From CAIYZT01 sp031385445 (GTDB taxonomy: Bacteria > Pseudomonadota > Alphaproteobacteria > Rhodobacterales > Rhodobacteraceae), in the NCBI GenBank assembly GCA_031385445.1, contig JANNBM010000021.1, positions 1 through 64,000 of the forward strand: DNA of 64,000 nt, given 5' to 3'. Shown here piece by piece: positions 37,624 to 45,552 of the stretch. Both the position numbers and the translations under genes were made by a program. The first letter of the stretch is position 1. Each line of letters opens with the position of its first letter. Under the pieces are notes generated by a model, which was given only the letters and a program-made list of their open reading frames with translations, was not told where the DNA came from and ran no database searches.

Positions 37624-37719
37624 GCGTCAACCCTTTGTAACGATCCTTGGCAGGCGGCCCATTCGCGCCTAGATTTGCCCTCTAAGCCCGCAAGGTGCAA
37701 GGCGCTGAAAGGAAAAGGC

Positions 37720-38112
37720 ATGGATAAGGTTGTAAAATCAGAGAGCGAGTGGGAAGCCGCATTGTCGCCCGAAGCGTTCAAAGTTGCGCGCAAGCACGGC
37801 ACGGAGCGCGCTTTTACCCATGATGATTTCCCCAAAGCGGCGGGGATTTTCCGCTGTTTGTGCTGCGATGCGCCGCTTTTCGACCAGAAGACAAAGTTCG
37901 ATTCCGGCACCGGCTGGCCCTCGTTTTTTGCGCCATTGGACGGCGACATGGTGGGCGAGTCCGAAGATCGCGGCTGGTTCATGCGGCGCACCGAAGTGCA
38001 TTGCAACCGCTGTGATGCGCATCTGGGTCATGTGTTTCCCGATGGCCCGCGCCCCACGGGTCTGCGCTATTGCATCAACGGCGTGGCGCTGAAATTCGAA
38101 GCGCAGGCCTAG
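37720..38112 (+). CDS. msrB: peptide-methionine (R)-S-oxide reductase MsrB
   Basis: Reduces methionine-R-sulfoxide in oxidised proteins. The 130-residue sequence has the two zinc CxxC pairs (Cys46/Cys49 in RCLCC and Cys95/Cys98 in HCNRCDAHLGHVF), the FDSGTGWPSF substrate motif and the catalytic Cys118 in LRYCINGVAL. The start MDKVVKSESEWEA follows AAAGGAAAAGG. The second, resolving cysteine position is not evident, so the enzyme may rely on an external reductant. Confidence 0.96.
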   Translation: MDKVVKSESEWEAALSPEAFKVARKHGTERAFTHDDFPKAAGIFRCLCCDAPLFDQKTKFDSGTGWPSFFAPLDGDMVGESEDRGWFMRRTEVHCNRCDAHLGHVFPDGPRPTGLRYCINGVALKFEAQA

Positions 38113-38116
38113 CTGT

Positions 38117-38563
38117 TCATCCGTACAGCTTTGCCGCCCGCGCCTCGAACGCCCGCACAACGCGCGTCATCGCTTCGTGAAACACCAAACCGATGATGCC
38201 CGACAGGATGGGATTGCGAAATTCGAAATCGACAGCGAACGCGATGCGGCACTGCCCGCCTTCCATCGGCTCAAAGTCCCACACGGAATGCAGGTGTTTG
38301 AAAGGGCCGTCCAGATAATCGGTCAGGATACGGTTTTGACCCGGCAAAAGCGTAACCCGGCTGCCGAAGCGTTCGCGAAACACCTTGAAGGAGATCACAA
38401 GGTCGGCCTCCATCACCTCGCCGCCCTCTTGAGGCGCGCGCGCGCGGATACGCGCCGCGGCGCACCACGGCAAAAAGTCGGGGTAGGCGCCCACATCGGC
38501 CACCAACGCATACATCTGATCAGCCCGGTACGGCAGCACTTTGGTTTCACTGTGATGCGGCAA
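38117..38563 (-). CDS. COQ10/RatA-like START-domain protein
   Basis: A 148-residue START/polyketide-cyclase-like protein of the coenzyme Q-binding COQ10 and RatA group. The pattern ETKVLPYRADQMYALVADVG, YPDFLPWC near the N-terminus, and the C-terminal helix FHEAMTRVVRAFEARA are diagnostic. COQ10 homologues bind ubiquinone and support respiration; the enterobacterial RatA toxin function is not established for this branch. It converges on msrB. Confidence 0.88.
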   Translation of the reverse strand: MPHHSETKVLPYRADQMYALVADVGAYPDFLPWCAAARIRARAPQEGGEVMEADLVISFKVFRERFGSRVTLLPGQNRILTDYLDGPFKHLHSVWDFEPMEGGQCRIAFAVDFEFRNPILSGIIGLVFHEAMTRVVRAFEARAAKLYG

Positions 38564-38636
38564 GGCCCGGCCCTTCTTCTACGTGACTTGGACGCTTTCA
38601 TCGGCTAGAAATGCCCCGGAAATCAAGGGGACAAAT

Positions 38637-39185
38637 ATGCCCGACGCGCCGCCAGAGCCTGCTTATGTGATTGATCAGATGATTTCGGCCAAGGCAATTG
38701 CCGCGCGGGTCGAGGCGCTGGCGGCCGAGATCACAGCGCATTACCGCGACTGTGACAAGCTGGTGGTGGTGGGTCTGCTGCGCGGCTCGTTTGTTTTCAT
38801 CGCGGACCTCGTGCGCGAAATTGATCTGCCGGTGGAGGTGGATTTTCTGGAAGCCTCCTCTTACGGCGATCAGATGCATTCCAGCCGCGAGGTGCGGATT
38901 TTGAAGGATCTGCGCGGCGAAATTGCCGGAAAGCATGTGTTGGTGGTCGAGGATATCGTCGATACCGGCTTCACGCTGCACCACGTCAAGAACATGCTGC
39001 TGAGCCGGGAGCCGAAGCGGCTGGAGGTTTGCGCGCTCTTGGACAAGCCCTCGCGCCGGGAGGTGGATATCAAGGCCACATGGACCGGATTTGATATCCC
39101 TGATGAGTTTGTCGTGGGCTACGGAATCGACTTCGCGCAGCGCAACCGCAATCTGCCCTATATTGGCAAAGTGCGGTTTTTGTGA
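38637..39185 (+). CDS. hpt: hypoxanthine phosphoribosyltransferase
   Basis: Purine salvage enzyme converting hypoxanthine (and guanine) plus PRPP to nucleotides. The PRPP motif VLVVEDIVDTG lies at residues 101-111, VVVGLLRGSFVFIADLVREI forms the pyrophosphate loop, and SSYGDQMHSS the flexible loop. The 182-residue length is typical. The frame is open 18 codons upstream, but AAGGGGACAA just before MPDAPPEPAY supports this start. It heads a unit with a 57-residue membrane protein and a cytochrome c. Confidence 0.95.
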   Translation: MPDAPPEPAYVIDQMISAKAIAARVEALAAEITAHYRDCDKLVVVGLLRGSFVFIADLVREIDLPVEVDFLEASSYGDQMHSSREVRILKDLRGEIAGKHVLVVEDIVDTGFTLHHVKNMLLSREPKRLEVCALLDKPSRREVDIKATWTGFDIPDEFVVGYGIDFAQRNRNLPYIGKVRFL

Positions 39186-39200
39186 GCGGGGACTAGGGCG

Positions 39201-39374
39201 ATGCGCTGGTTTATCCGCATGGCGCAGTGGGCGCGCCATCCGCCGCCGATGTGGAAGGTGAAGCTGGTTTTTGGCGTGGTTTTGGTTTGCCTGGTGATTT
39301 ATGGGATTGAACTGATCTGGGGTTGGCCCGAATTCTTGACGCTGAACCGGATACCGCGAGGGATCAAACCTTAA
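39201..39374 (+). CDS. 57-residue single-span membrane protein
   Basis: A short frame starting MRWFIRMAQWARHPPPMWKV with one strong membrane helix at about residues 20-40 and a basic, Pro-containing tail (TLNRIPRGIKP). It starts 15 bases after the hpt stop and ends 42 bases before the cytochrome c gene, on the same strand. I recall similar small proteins at this location in related Rhodobacteraceae, but no function. An AGGG lies close to the ATG (spacing short). Confidence 0.65.
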   Translation: MRWFIRMAQWARHPPPMWKVKLVFGVVLVCLVIYGIELIWGWPEFLTLNRIPRGIKP

Positions 39375-39416
39375 GATCGCGCGCAAATTTGGCTGAGATA
39401 GAGGGATGGTTAAGCG

Positions 39417-40310
39417 ATGCAAAAGCTGTTCAAGATTGTCGCCGTGCTTGGGGTTTTGGGGCTCGCCCTGTTTTTCGCGGTCACCCAGCCGCGCCCGACA
39501 GCGGCGGCTGCGGTTGCCGGTTTGACAGGGGATACGGCGCGCGGGCAGATGGTGTTTACCGCCGCCGGATGCGCTTCGTGCCACATGGCGCCCGATGCGA
39601 CGGGAGAGGCGCAACTGATTCTGGCGGGCGGGCAAAAATTCGCCTCGCCTTTCGGCACGTTCCTTGCGCCCAATATCTCGCCCGATCCGGTGCAGGGCAT
39701 TGGCGGCTGGAGTCTGGAGCAGTTTGCCGTGGCCGTGATGGACGGCATCTCGCCGCAGAACGAGCACTACTTTCCCGCCATGCCCTACACCGCCTATGGC
39801 AAGATGAAGCCGCAGGATATTGCCGATCTGAAGGCCTATATGGACGGCTTGCCCACCTCGAAGCGGGCCTCATTGCCGCATGAGGTTGGCTTTCCCTTTA
39901 ACATCCGGCGCGCGCTTGGCGGTTGGAAATTCCTGTTCCAGTCGCGCGACTTTGTGGTGCAAGGCGATCTGTCGCCAGAGGCCGAGCGGGGACGCTATAT
40001 CGCCGAAGCGATGAGCCATTGCGGCGAATGTCATACGCCGCGCAACATCCTTGGCGGCCTGAAAACCGCGAAATGGCTGGCAGGGGCGCCAAATCCGTCG
40101 GGTCCGGGGAAGATTCCCGGCATCGCGCCCGGCCTTTTGGACTGGAGCGAGGATGACATCTTTGCCTATCTGACCACCGGCTTCACCCCCGATTTTGACA
40201 CCGTTGGCGGGCATATGACCCATGTGGTTGATAACATGGCCAAACTGCCGGTGGCCGACGTGCGCGCCGTGGTGGCTTACCTCAAAGCGGTCCCGGCGCA
40301 GACACCCTGA
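39417..40310 (+). CDS. membrane-anchored dihaem c-type cytochrome
   Basis: A 297-residue periplasmic electron carrier anchored by an N-terminal helix (residues 5-22) that lacks a clear cleavage site. Two haem c sites are present: GCASCH (Cys52/Cys55/His56) and HCGECH (Cys202 onward). Candidate axial methionines are in PAMPYTAYGKM and GGHMTHVVD. The paired-domain arrangement resembles cytochrome subunits of alcohol/aldehyde dehydrogenase and related dihaem carriers. The gene follows hpt without a dehydrogenase next to it, so the partner is unknown. Confidence 0.9.
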   Translation: MQKLFKIVAVLGVLGLALFFAVTQPRPTAAAAVAGLTGDTARGQMVFTAAGCASCHMAPDATGEAQLILAGGQKFASPFGTFLAPNISPDPVQGIGGWSLEQFAVAVMDGISPQNEHYFPAMPYTAYGKMKPQDIADLKAYMDGLPTSKRASLPHEVGFPFNIRRALGGWKFLFQSRDFVVQGDLSPEAERGRYIAEAMSHCGECHTPRNILGGLKTAKWLAGAPNPSGPGKIPGIAPGLLDWSEDDIFAYLTTGFTPDFDTVGGHMTHVVDNMAKLPVADVRAVVAYLKAVPAQTP

Positions 40311-40317
40311 TCAGCGA

Positions 40318-41304
40318 TCAGTTTTTGGCGAACTTTGCCATCCGCGCCGCGCGCAGACGGGCGAAATCTTCCCCGGCATGATAACTTGACCGGGTCAAAG
40401 GCGTGGCCGACACCATCAAAAACCCCTTGCCGAAGGCCGCGCGTTCATAATCGGCAAACTCGTCCGGATGCACGAAACGGTCGACGCGGTGATGCTTTGG
40501 CGAGGGTTGCAGATACTGCCCGATGGTCAGAAAATCGACATCCGCCGCGCGCAGATCGTCCATCACCTGCAAAACCGACTGCCGATCTTCGCCGAGGCCC
40601 ACCATGATCCCCGATTTGGTGAACACGGTCGGGTCGATCTCTTTGGCGCGCTGCAGGATGCGCAGCGAATGGAAATACCGCGCGCCGGGGCGCACCGTGG
40701 GATAAAGATGCGGCACGGTTTCCAGATTGTGGTTCAACACATCGGGGCGCGCCGTGATCACCGCTTCCAGCGCTTCGGGCCCGCATTTCAAAAAGTCGGG
40801 CGTCAGCACTTCGATGGTGGTTTTGGGCGCGCGGTGGCGGATCGCGCGGATGGTCTGGGCAAAATGATCCGCCCCGCCGTCCGCCAGATCATCGCGGTCC
40901 ACCGAGGTGACGACCACATGGTTCAACCCCAGTTCGGCCACGGCATGGGCGACACGGCCCGGCTCAAACGCATCCAGCGCGCCCGGCTTTCCGGTGGCGA
41001 TGTTGCAAAACGAGCAGCCCCGCGTGCAAATCTCGCCCATGATCATCATGGTCGCGTGCCCCTGGCTCCAGCATTCGCCGACATTGGGACAGCCCGCCTC
41101 TTCGCAGACCGTCACCAGCTTTTTATCGCGCAAGATGTCTCGGGTTTTCTTGTAGCCTTCGGAGGTCGGCGCCTTGACGCGGATCCAATCGGGCTTTTTG
41201 GGTTGCGCATTGTCAGGCTTGTGCGCCTTTTCGGGATGACGCTCTTCGGGCAACTTGAGGTCGCGCACTGATTTTTCCCCATGACTTAAGCTTGTGCCCG
41301 TCAT
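40318..41304 (-). CDS. lipA: lipoyl synthase
   Basis: Radical SAM enzyme inserting two sulfurs into octanoyl chains of lipoyl domains. The radical-SAM cluster cysteines are 93, 97 and 100 (CTRGCSFC) and the auxiliary cluster cysteines 67, 72 and 78 (CEEAGCPNVGEC). The C-terminal RSSY motif that ligates the auxiliary cluster by Ser is present (TRSSYHAGE). With 328 residues it is full length. As an Fe-S enzyme that sacrifices a cluster it depends on the suf machinery encoded earlier in the window. Confidence 0.98.
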   Translation of the reverse strand: MTGTSLSHGEKSVRDLKLPEERHPEKAHKPDNAQPKKPDWIRVKAPTSEGYKKTRDILRDKKLVTVCEEAGCPNVGECWSQGHATMMIMGEICTRGCSFCNIATGKPGALDAFEPGRVAHAVAELGLNHVVVTSVDRDDLADGGADHFAQTIRAIRHRAPKTTIEVLTPDFLKCGPEALEAVITARPDVLNHNLETVPHLYPTVRPGARYFHSLRILQRAKEIDPTVFTKSGIMVGLGEDRQSVLQVMDDLRAADVDFLTIGQYLQPSPKHHRVDRFVHPDEFADYERAAFGKGFLMVSATPLTRSSYHAGEDFARLRAARMAKFAKN

Positions 41305-41422
41305 AGTCTGATCGGGCCATCATGGCAATGTCGCAAGCGTTGCGGCTGGAACATGGGGCTTTGCGTTCGGGACAAGGCTGCTCGAAAACAGGCGGCCGCC
41401 CACAGGGATAACAGGAGTGAAC

Positions 41423-42076
41423 ATGTCAAAGAAGTTAATCGCCGAAGCCATCGGCACCTTTACATTGGTCTTTCTGGGCTGCGCGACAGCGCTGTTCATG
41501 GCCGCTGGGCAAGGCGAGGCGGCGCGTCTGGTCGCCATCTCGATGGCCTTTGGTTTGACCGTGGTGGCCATGGCATACGGCATCGGCCCGATTTCGGGCG
41601 CCCATCTTAATCCGGCGGTGTCGCTGGGCGCGTTTCTGGCGGGCCGCATCTCGATGAGCGATATGATCGGCTATTGGATCGCGCAGATCGTTGGCGGCCT
41701 GATCGCCGCGTTGGTTTTGATGGCGATGGGGGCCGCGCCGGGGGCCGCTTCAACCACCGTTGGGATCATGGGCACCACTGGCGCTTTGATCTTTGAATTC
41801 GTGGCGACCTTCTTGTTTGTCACGGTCATCCTTGGGGCAACCCAAACCAATGGCGGGGCGGGAAATGTTGCGGGTCTGGTCATCGGCCTGACGCTGGTGC
41901 TGATCCACCTTGCCGGCATTCAGGTTTCGGGTGCTTCGGTGAACCCGGCGCGTTCGATTGCCACAAACGTGTTTGATGCCGCGGCTTTGTCGCAGTTGTG
42001 GATCTATATCGTGGCACCGCTTGCGGGCGGCGCGGTGGCGGGTTTGCTGCACAAGGCTGGCGTGACGTCGGCCTGA
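41423..42076 (+). CDS. aqpZ: aquaporin Z-like water channel
   Basis: A 217-residue MIP channel with six membrane helices. Both pore motifs are intact (SGAHLNPAVSLG and SGASVNPARSIA). The selectivity filter looks water-specific: His in LVLIHLAGI and Arg after the second NPA, as in AqpZ and unlike glycerol facilitators. The ATG was preferred to a GTG two codons upstream; AGGAG precedes it. It is closed by a strong terminator. Confidence 0.94.
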   Translation: MSKKLIAEAIGTFTLVFLGCATALFMAAGQGEAARLVAISMAFGLTVVAMAYGIGPISGAHLNPAVSLGAFLAGRISMSDMIGYWIAQIVGGLIAALVLMAMGAAPGAASTTVGIMGTTGALIFEFVATFLFVTVILGATQTNGGAGNVAGLVIGLTLVLIHLAGIQVSGASVNPARSIATNVFDAAALSQLWIYIVAPLAGGAVAGLLHKAGVTSA

Positions 42077-42102
42077 AAGGTTGGGTTTTCCCAGAAAAAG
42101 GC

Positions 42103-42132
42103 GGGCAACGGGGAACCGTTGCCCATTTTTTT
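42103..42132 (+). terminator. intrinsic terminator of aqpZ
   Basis: Perfect 9-bp stem GGGCAACGG/CCGTTGCCC with a GGAA tetraloop, followed by ATTTTTTT. The T-run runs to the last base of the convergent DUF6456 gene. Confidence 0.92.
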
Positions 42133-43277
42133 CAGCCGATCAACGGACCCGAACGACCGTAGGTTTCGTCATAGTGCCGCCGAAGGCGCTGCAGCGCGAT
42201 GCGCAGCACGATTTTACCCGAGCGCGCGGCCCAGCCCATGCGCCGCTCGGCCGTTTCCACCCCTTCCAGAAAACAGCACACCCGCAGCGCCACATCGCCA
42301 AGTCCAGGCCCCAGATCGCGCAGCGCCACCGCAACCCGGTCGCGCGCCGCACTTGGCCCCTCGGCCAGACCGGACTCGCTTTTGAAGCCGCCCCGGTCGC
42401 CCGAGGTCAAAAACCGCTCCCAATTCTGCGCCACGCGCGGACCCATTTGCGCCAACTCGAAGTCTTCGCGCAACCGTTCGGCCGCATCGACAAGATCGGC
42501 GTCCAGAAACAGCTTTCCGTCCTTTTCGCGCCGCCGTCCCAATACCGCGACCGGGCTTTCCGCCAGATTGTACCGCACCCGCCGCGGCCCGCCCTCTTCG
42601 GGAACCTCCCGCTCAGCCCACTCGCGGTGCTGGCCCGCGAAAGCGCCCTGCGATTCGGCAAATCCCGGATCGGTGCCATCCTCTTGCAGCATCCGGCGCA
42701 ATGCAGCGCGACCCGTGCCCGACAGATCATAGGTCGCGATCCGCCCTTGCTTGCGGCAGGTCAGCCAGTCCTTCAGCAAAAACGCCTGCGCCACACCCCG
42801 GTCCATCACCGCCGTGCGGGCCGACTTTCCATCCGGAAATTCGCGCAGGATCACCGCTTTTTCCATATCCGCCGCGATGGCGAGCACCGCGCCGGGTTCC
42901 GCAAGTCTGCGCAGCACGCGGCGGGCTTCGTTCGCGATGGTGGCCTCATCAACCGGCAGGGTGGAATGGCGCAAAGGGGCGGACATAAGATCAGGTTCCT
43001 TCTTTGGATCGGGGGCAGTGGGGACAGGCGGCAATAGATCGGCCGAAAAAACGATCGAGGACGTATAGGCCAACGCGCTCAGCGCTTCGTCCATCAGCGG
43101 ATCATCGCGCCGGTTTTCATAGCGGCGCACTTTGCGCAGAACGGTCGAAGCATGACAGCCCTCACGCCGCGCAAGTTCGCGAAACGAGATGCCCACTTCG
43201 GTGTGATCAAGATAGAGCCGGACGGTTTCCGGCAGCCAGACGGGCAAGGCGACAACAGGTTTCAGCTCTTGGGTCAT
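42132..43277 (-). CDS. DUF6456 helix-turn-helix protein
   Basis: A 381-residue protein with an N-terminal DNA-binding-like region (GISFRELARREGCHASTVLR, about residues 28-48) and a C-terminal DUF6456 domain (about residues 220-370, including ERFLTSGDRGGF and VCCFLEGVETAERRMGW). Homologues are widespread in Rhodobacterales and described as HTH proteins of unknown target. The start MTQELKPVVALPVWLP follows AAAAGGACT. It diverges from a DUF6477 gene across an AT-rich spacer. The regulatory role is inferred from the HTH. Confidence 0.82.
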   Translation of the reverse strand: MTQELKPVVALPVWLPETVRLYLDHTEVGISFRELARREGCHASTVLRKVRRYENRRDDPLMDEALSALAYTSSIVFSADLLPPVPTAPDPKKEPDLMSAPLRHSTLPVDEATIANEARRVLRRLAEPGAVLAIAADMEKAVILREFPDGKSARTAVMDRGVAQAFLLKDWLTCRKQGRIATYDLSGTGRAALRRMLQEDGTDPGFAESQGAFAGQHREWAEREVPEEGGPRRVRYNLAESPVAVLGRRREKDGKLFLDADLVDAAERLREDFELAQMGPRVAQNWERFLTSGDRGGFKSESGLAEGPSAARDRVAVALRDLGPGLGDVALRVCCFLEGVETAERRMGWAARSGKIVLRIALQRLRRHYDETYGRSGPLIG

Positions 43278-43381
43278 AGTCCTTTTGGTCCACCGGGGCC
43301 GCAAATGTCGATTGCAACCCTGAGTGGCATTCCTTTCTCGTTTATTAATTTCACGTACTGTTGCGATAATTCGACTAAATT

Positions 43382-43399
43382 CTTAATCTTTTCGTTAAG
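43382..43399. promoter_or_regulatory. AT-rich dyad between the DUF6456 and DUF6477 genes
   Basis: CTTAA-N8-TTAAG, inside an unusually AT-rich stretch (about 43325-43400) of a GC-rich genome. It resembles a CtrA site (TTAA-N7-TTAA) but the spacer is one base too long. It may be the divergent promoter region. Confidence 0.3.
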
Positions 43400-43478
43400 A
43401 AGCGCGCGATCAAAATGGACAAAATGCAACGGGGGGTTGCAGTGGTGCAGCATGGATCACCCAGAATCGGAGTGAGCC

Positions 43479-43763
43479 ATGACAGATATTCAAACCTTGA
43501 TCGCCAATCTTCGCCGTCCGCGCCTTCTGATCCGCGCGGCCCGCTTCGGCCTTGCCGACTATCGCCGCGAGCGCGATCTGCGCCGATTGATTGGGAATTC
43601 GGCCACACCAGACGTCGCGGTAAAGCGGCTGATGTCGCAAGAGGAACAGCTGGAGGAGGACCGCCGCGCGGGGGAAGCGTCGTATTCGGTGACGCATCAC
43701 ATCGAAATTCTGATCGCACTGATCAGCGAGACGCGGCTGCTGCCGCATCGTTTCGCAAACTGA
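43479..43763 (+). CDS. DUF6477 family protein
   Basis: A 94-residue charged protein (PRLLIRAARFGLADYRRERD, then an acidic helix MSQEEQLEEDRRAGEASYSV) matching the DUF6477 family, which I know only from Rhodobacteraceae and relatives. No membrane helix or signal. GGAGTGAGCC precedes the ATG, and a GANTC methylation site (GAATC) lies about 15 bases before the start. Paired with DUF6456 by divergent orientation. Function unknown. Confidence 0.8.
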   Translation: MTDIQTLIANLRRPRLLIRAARFGLADYRRERDLRRLIGNSATPDVAVKRLMSQEEQLEEDRRAGEASYSVTHHIEILIALISETRLLPHRFAN

Positions 43764-43771
43764 AACAGTTA

Positions 43772-43796
43772 AACCCGAAAGCGGTGCTTTCGGGTT
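43772..43796. terminator. hairpin between the DUF6477 gene and the convergent MttB-like gene
   Basis: Perfect 10-bp stem AACCCGAAAG/CTTTCGGGTT with a 5-base loop. Flanking T-runs are short on both strands, so termination efficiency is uncertain. Confidence 0.65.
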
Positions 43797-43820
43797 CTGG
43801 TTCTGTGATTTTCAAGAATA

Positions 43821-45365
43821 TCAGACGAAGGCGTCGGGCATTTCAGCTTTGCGTTTGGCCACGAACGCCTCCAGCTCTTCTTGCTTTGCGATGTCCAGAT
43901 CGGGGGCCTGATAATCCCCGAGCATCTTTTTGACCCGCAGATTGGCAAGGGTCTGCGTGTCACGCGCGCCTTCTTCGGCCCAGGTTTCAAAGGGCTTGTA
44001 GTCCAACAGGTCAGACCGCCAGAACGCCGACTTGAAATTCGCCTGCGTATGCTCGCAGCCAAGGTAATGACCGCCCGGACCAACCTCGCGGATCGCATCC
44101 ATCGCCTGACCATTGGTATCCATGATGATGCCTTGGGCCAGATGGTGCAGCGTGCCCAACTGGTCCGCGTCCATCACGTATTTCTCGTAAGAGCTGACCA
44201 GCCCGCCTTCAAGCCAGCCGCAAGCGTGCAGCATAAAGTTAACGCCGGACAGAAGCGCCATGTTCAGGCTGTTGGCCGTCTCGTAAGCGGCCTGCGCATC
44301 GGGCAGCTTTGATCCGCAGAACGATCCGCCGGACCGGTAAGGCAGCCCCAGGCGCCGCGCCAGCTGCCCCGCGCCATAGGTGATGTGGCTGGCCTCGGGC
44401 GTGCCAAAGGTCGGCGCGCCAGAGTTCATGTCGATCGACGTGACGAAGGCGCCAAAAATCACCGGCGCGCCCTTGCGCACCAACTGGCTATAGGCGACGC
44501 CGGCCAGGACCTCGGCCAGAACCTGTGTCAAGGTGCCCGCCACTGTCACCGGCGCCATCGCCCCGCCAACGATGAAGGGCGAGATAATCGCGGCCTGCCC
44601 CGCCTTGGCGTAAACCTCCAGCGCGCCCATCATGATACTGTCAAACGTCATCGGCGAGTTGATGTTGATCAGGCTGGTCATCACGGTGTTCTGGTCAACG
44701 AAGTCGTCACCGAACAGGATTTTCGACATCGCAACCGAATCTGCGGCGCGGCTGGGTTCGGTGACAGACCCCATATAGGGTTTGTCCGACAGCGTCATAT
44801 GCGCCATCAGCATGTCAAGATGCCGCTTGTTCACCGGCACATCTGTAGGCTCGCAGACCGTGCCGCCCGAATGATGCAGCCATTTGGACATATAGCCCAG
44901 CTTCACGAATTTCTGGAAGTCGTCCAGCGTGGCATAGCGTCGCCCGCCCTCCATATCGCGCACGAAGGGGGGGCCGTACACCGGGGCGAGCACCAGATTG
45001 CGCCCGCCGATATCGACATTGCGGTCGGGATTGCGGGCATGCTGGGTAAAGGTTTTGGGCGCATGGGCGCAAAGCGCGCGGGCCAGTCCGCGCGGGATAT
45101 GCACCCGCTCGCCGCGCACATCAGCCCCCGCCGCCCGCCAAAGCGCAAGGCCCTCGGGGTTTTCCAGAAAGTTCACGCCGATCTCTTCCAAAATCGTCTC
45201 GGCGTTGTATTCGATGATCTGCAAGGCTTCTTCATTCAGAATCTCGAAATTCGGAATGTTGCGCTGAATGAATTTCGCGGTGTCGAACGACACGGCAGAG
45301 CGTTCCGCCCGGCGCGTTGCCCCGCCGCCGCCGCGCACCCGGCGCACTGGTTCTTGATCGCTCAT
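43821..45365 (-). CDS. trimethylamine methyltransferase (MttB) family protein, non-pyrrolysine type
   Basis: A 514-residue member of the MttB superfamily of corrinoid-dependent methyltransferases. Motifs such as GPPFVRDMEGGRRYATLDDF and GVAYSQLVRKGAPVIFG and the C-terminal GPGGHYLGCEHTQANF are typical. The frame is continuous with no in-frame amber codon, so it is a pyrrolysine-lacking member, the branch that includes glycine betaine and other quaternary-amine demethylases. No corrinoid protein or methyltransferase partner is adjacent. The start MSDQEPVRRVRG was chosen over a longer frame. The substrate is unknown. Confidence 0.88.
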   Translation of the reverse strand: MSDQEPVRRVRGGGGATRRAERSAVSFDTAKFIQRNIPNFEILNEEALQIIEYNAETILEEIGVNFLENPEGLALWRAAGADVRGERVHIPRGLARALCAHAPKTFTQHARNPDRNVDIGGRNLVLAPVYGPPFVRDMEGGRRYATLDDFQKFVKLGYMSKWLHHSGGTVCEPTDVPVNKRHLDMLMAHMTLSDKPYMGSVTEPSRAADSVAMSKILFGDDFVDQNTVMTSLININSPMTFDSIMMGALEVYAKAGQAAIISPFIVGGAMAPVTVAGTLTQVLAEVLAGVAYSQLVRKGAPVIFGAFVTSIDMNSGAPTFGTPEASHITYGAGQLARRLGLPYRSGGSFCGSKLPDAQAAYETANSLNMALLSGVNFMLHACGWLEGGLVSSYEKYVMDADQLGTLHHLAQGIIMDTNGQAMDAIREVGPGGHYLGCEHTQANFKSAFWRSDLLDYKPFETWAEEGARDTQTLANLRVKKMLGDYQAPDLDIAKQEELEAFVAKRKAEMPDAFV

Positions 45366-45552
45366 GGAAGCCTCCGAAAGGGTGTTTTCATGCTTATGCC
45401 CCGCGCCGCCGTTGAACCGACTAGGAAATACGCCGCATGAAGGCAAAAAACGACACGGAGCCCTTCAAAAAGCGACAGAAATTGCCAAGGGACGGGCGGC
45501 AAAACTTGGCTCCCCCTCTTGCGATTCCCCGCGCCAAAAGCTACCGCAAGTC

